From assembly GCA_920105625.2 (NCBI GenBank), contig OV050032.1, positions 15,170,834-15,234,833 on the forward strand: DNA of 64,000 nucleotides. The letters run 5' to 3'. The notes below the pieces were generated by a model. That model was given only the letters and a program-made list of their open reading frames with translations, did not search any database and had not been told where the DNA came from. The DNA is from Clusia tigrina. Lineage: Eukaryota; Arthropoda; Insecta; Diptera; Clusiidae. How positions within the stretch are numbered: the first letter of the stretch is position 1; every line of letters starts with the position of its first letter. Shown in pieces: positions 61,790-64,000 of this stretch. Both the position numbers and the translations under genes were made by a program.

Positions 61790-64000
61790 GTATGATCTCA
61801 AGATTCATAGTCTGCCGGACCTCTCCAAACTTGGTGTGCCATATTTCAGCCGATCATGGATTAATGCAAAGCCTGGGAACTTCAGTACTTTAACAAGTTG
61901 GGTGTTTCTTTACTTGATAACTGAGGAAAACGCTCACCTTGTTTCTATGCTTCTACTTCCAAGCTGATAGTCATCAAATTGTACACTTTTCGATATGCTG
62001 GTGCGTGGATGGAAGGTACCAAACTGCCGCACAGTCGCCAAGTCACTTTAGTGTGACAATTGACGCCTTTCACTTAGTGAAAAATAATGCGAGTACCTCC
62101 AAGACCAAGTAAGAAGCCCAGCATAGCATCCCAATTCAAAGGCATATTGTGGAACTCACTCAAAGCCACCCACACACACACAACACCCCCGCTGAAAAAG
62201 AATCAAAAAGACGCAAAATTTCATTTGACATTCTCGTGATTGGATTTTCCAATTAACACTCAATAAATTGCGAATTGATAAGAAATTTTTTATGGCATTT
62301 ATGCGCTTTCTTGGCGCGCGTCAATGCGAACGAATTCAATAAACTTCGCATCAATATCAATTTGAAGGCATTCACACGCCGTCTGTAAGTGCGCCCCTGC
62401 TCCGGAACGGCAGAGAGTGTCCATTTTCGTTCCACCCTCTCGGCTGGCATGCAACGAGAATGCCATTCCAAGCCGTGCTCTGTCAACAGCGAAGAAACCA
62501 AACTTTCCCAATCGACTGTGACAGACGGCGCGGCGCACATCCTTATCAGCGCGCAACCACCCCCCACTCGCAAAGTGTGAAAACACAAATCGGAAAATAT
62601 GATGAGCCCGTCGTGTTGGTGTGTGTGTCTGTGGGTGCGTGGGTGCCTGCTTGTTGGCTGGCGTGAATGTGTATGCAGCGTATGTGTGTGTGTGTGTTTG
62701 TGTGTAGGCGAATAAGTATTTTATTAGAAGAAGAACCAAAAAATTTAATTAAAGCAGAGCACGACGGGAAAAGTGCCCCGGGCGGAAACGCCGCTTCCGT
62801 TCATCCTGATTTTAACATCGCGAACTGTCAGTTTTTTGCCCGCCCGCCTTGGCTGGGGACACGGAAGTTCATAAAATGTGGTAATGAGTTGCGCCTTGCG
62901 TGCGGCACGCCGGAGGCAGGCAGCAGAAGCAGCTCCGGCGTCCGACTAGGTGCTGGGCCCTACAATCCAGGACTGATAACGGCATTAGCTGCCATAAAAG
63001 GACTAGGCGCGCAATGACAACCGGCTTTTTTCCTGCTTAAAGAGTGCAGCGAAGTTTGTTTTGTTCTGTTTTGAAATGTTAGCTTTAATTACAACTGTTC
63101 GACTCTTAACGACTCATTAGCATAAATAATGTGCACACTCAGCGGGACAGTGCTCAGTGAACACTGCAGGCCGCCGGCACTCCTACTCTGCTGCTCGTAA
63201 AAGTGCACCACACAATAATAAAATGCACTTTCAAATTTCCGTCCATTGTGAGTGTTGTGCTGTCGCTCCTGCCGCCGCTGCTGCTCCTGCCGCGCTGAGT
63301 GGGAATGCGATTCATAGGGAGCAGCTAATTGAATTAACAGTTTCAACGCAAATGCAGCACTTTGCAGTATGAGCAGCATCTGTGCGTGGGTGTGTGGGTG
63401 AGTGAGTGAGTGGGCTGGGCTTGCTTTGTTTTGTTTTGCGTTGTGTTGCGTTGTGTGCTTGCAACCGGAAACTGTTCTCTCTGCGCACGTACGTGTGTTT
63501 GAGCGTTTGTGTGTGCGCAGAAGTGTTTTGTGTGTGGGGGTGGGCGTAATTGTGTAATTGCTTAAGTGCTTAAATTTTTAATGAAATTTAAAACCCGGCC
63601 CGCGTAGTGAACACTGCTGCTGCGGCCTGGCTGGCTACGGCTGCAGCGGAAGTAGACACAGTGCCATATGAGGAAGCGCGTTTGTTCATGTTTGACACAG
63701 GAAATCACTTCGCTGGCAAATGAAAATTCGCCGGCTAAATCCTTTTCTGTGGAAGCCAGTTTTCTGGTTGTATACTTTTTTGTGTGATGTTTCCTTTCCC
63801 AAAGGTAAGCTGTTAAACTAGTACATTGATACACTGGAAAACGTTGGTGCATTTGTTAACTGTGAGCTGTGAGTAGAACCGCAAAATACAAAAACGGGGT
63901 CTATGTGGTTTTTATCAACGCTTCCGCTACATCAATTCGCTGGTTACAAACTAAAAATGAGCAAGGAAGCATTTATTACAATTCAATAAACCACATTTCG
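61790..64000. other. unassigned sequence
   Basis: No gene is recognised. A GT tract lies near 62680-62705, and GT/TGTTTT-rich sequence near 63385-63545. Confidence 0.4.

Overview
The window looks like intergenic or deep-intronic DNA from a higher dipteran. A tephritid fruit fly is my best guess, but this is inference. It is AT-rich and studded with CAA/CAG/TTG ('opa'-type), CA/GT and GA microsatellites. It carries mariner transposons and several lineages of 5'-truncated non-LTR retrotransposons. There is no bacterial-style operon structure, no RNA gene, and no host protein-coding gene that I can defend. Nearly all open frames are short, low-complexity, or begin at non-ATG codons.

Layout. 0-9 kb: tandem duplications (493-907; 5098-5309), a cluster of trinucleotide repeats (1.7-3.7 kb), a degenerate retroelement C-terminus (5.1-5.5 kb, minus) and a 100-bp TA tract. 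9-15 kb: two closely related mariner copies (9039-9972, internally deleted; 11955-13247, near full length with frameshifts), a short TAA-tailed retroposed unit (11350-11432), and an R1-clade-like reverse-transcriptase pseudogene (about 13290-14700). 15.8-16.3 kb: an unusual strand-specific cluster of the pentamer AAGTC. 21.6-23.0 kb: RNase H/CCHC end of a non-LTR element (minus). 23-42 kb: mostly unassigned sequence with simple repeats and a 123-bp in-frame duplication at 36.6 kb. 42-51.5 kb: a graveyard of retroposed 3' ends with clear target-site duplications (TSDs). These include a 125-bp dead-on-arrival fragment, three RNase H/CCHC-type element ends, a tRNA-derived SINE family (two copies) and a second TAA-tailed unit. 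57.5 kb: a 25-bp minisatellite. 60.1-60.6 kb: another retroelement end. 61.4-61.8 kb: a long foldback (99-bp arms) with a partial inverted second copy.

How it fits together. The sequence is a record of mobile-element activity. RNase H-bearing non-LTR families supply the retroposition machinery, and their 3' tails differ by family: AACCT, TACC or TATC repeats. The SINE and the TAA-tailed units probably borrowed such machinery. Mariner copies have been inactivated by deletion and frameshift. The most striking window-wide signal is 27 copies of the octamer TACGAGTA/TACTCGTA, where about two are expected. This octamer equals a TA target plus the first four bases of the local mariner terminal repeat plus TA, so it may be a fossil excision footprint. 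Coordinates of simple repeats and of unlabelled gaps are approximate to a few bases.
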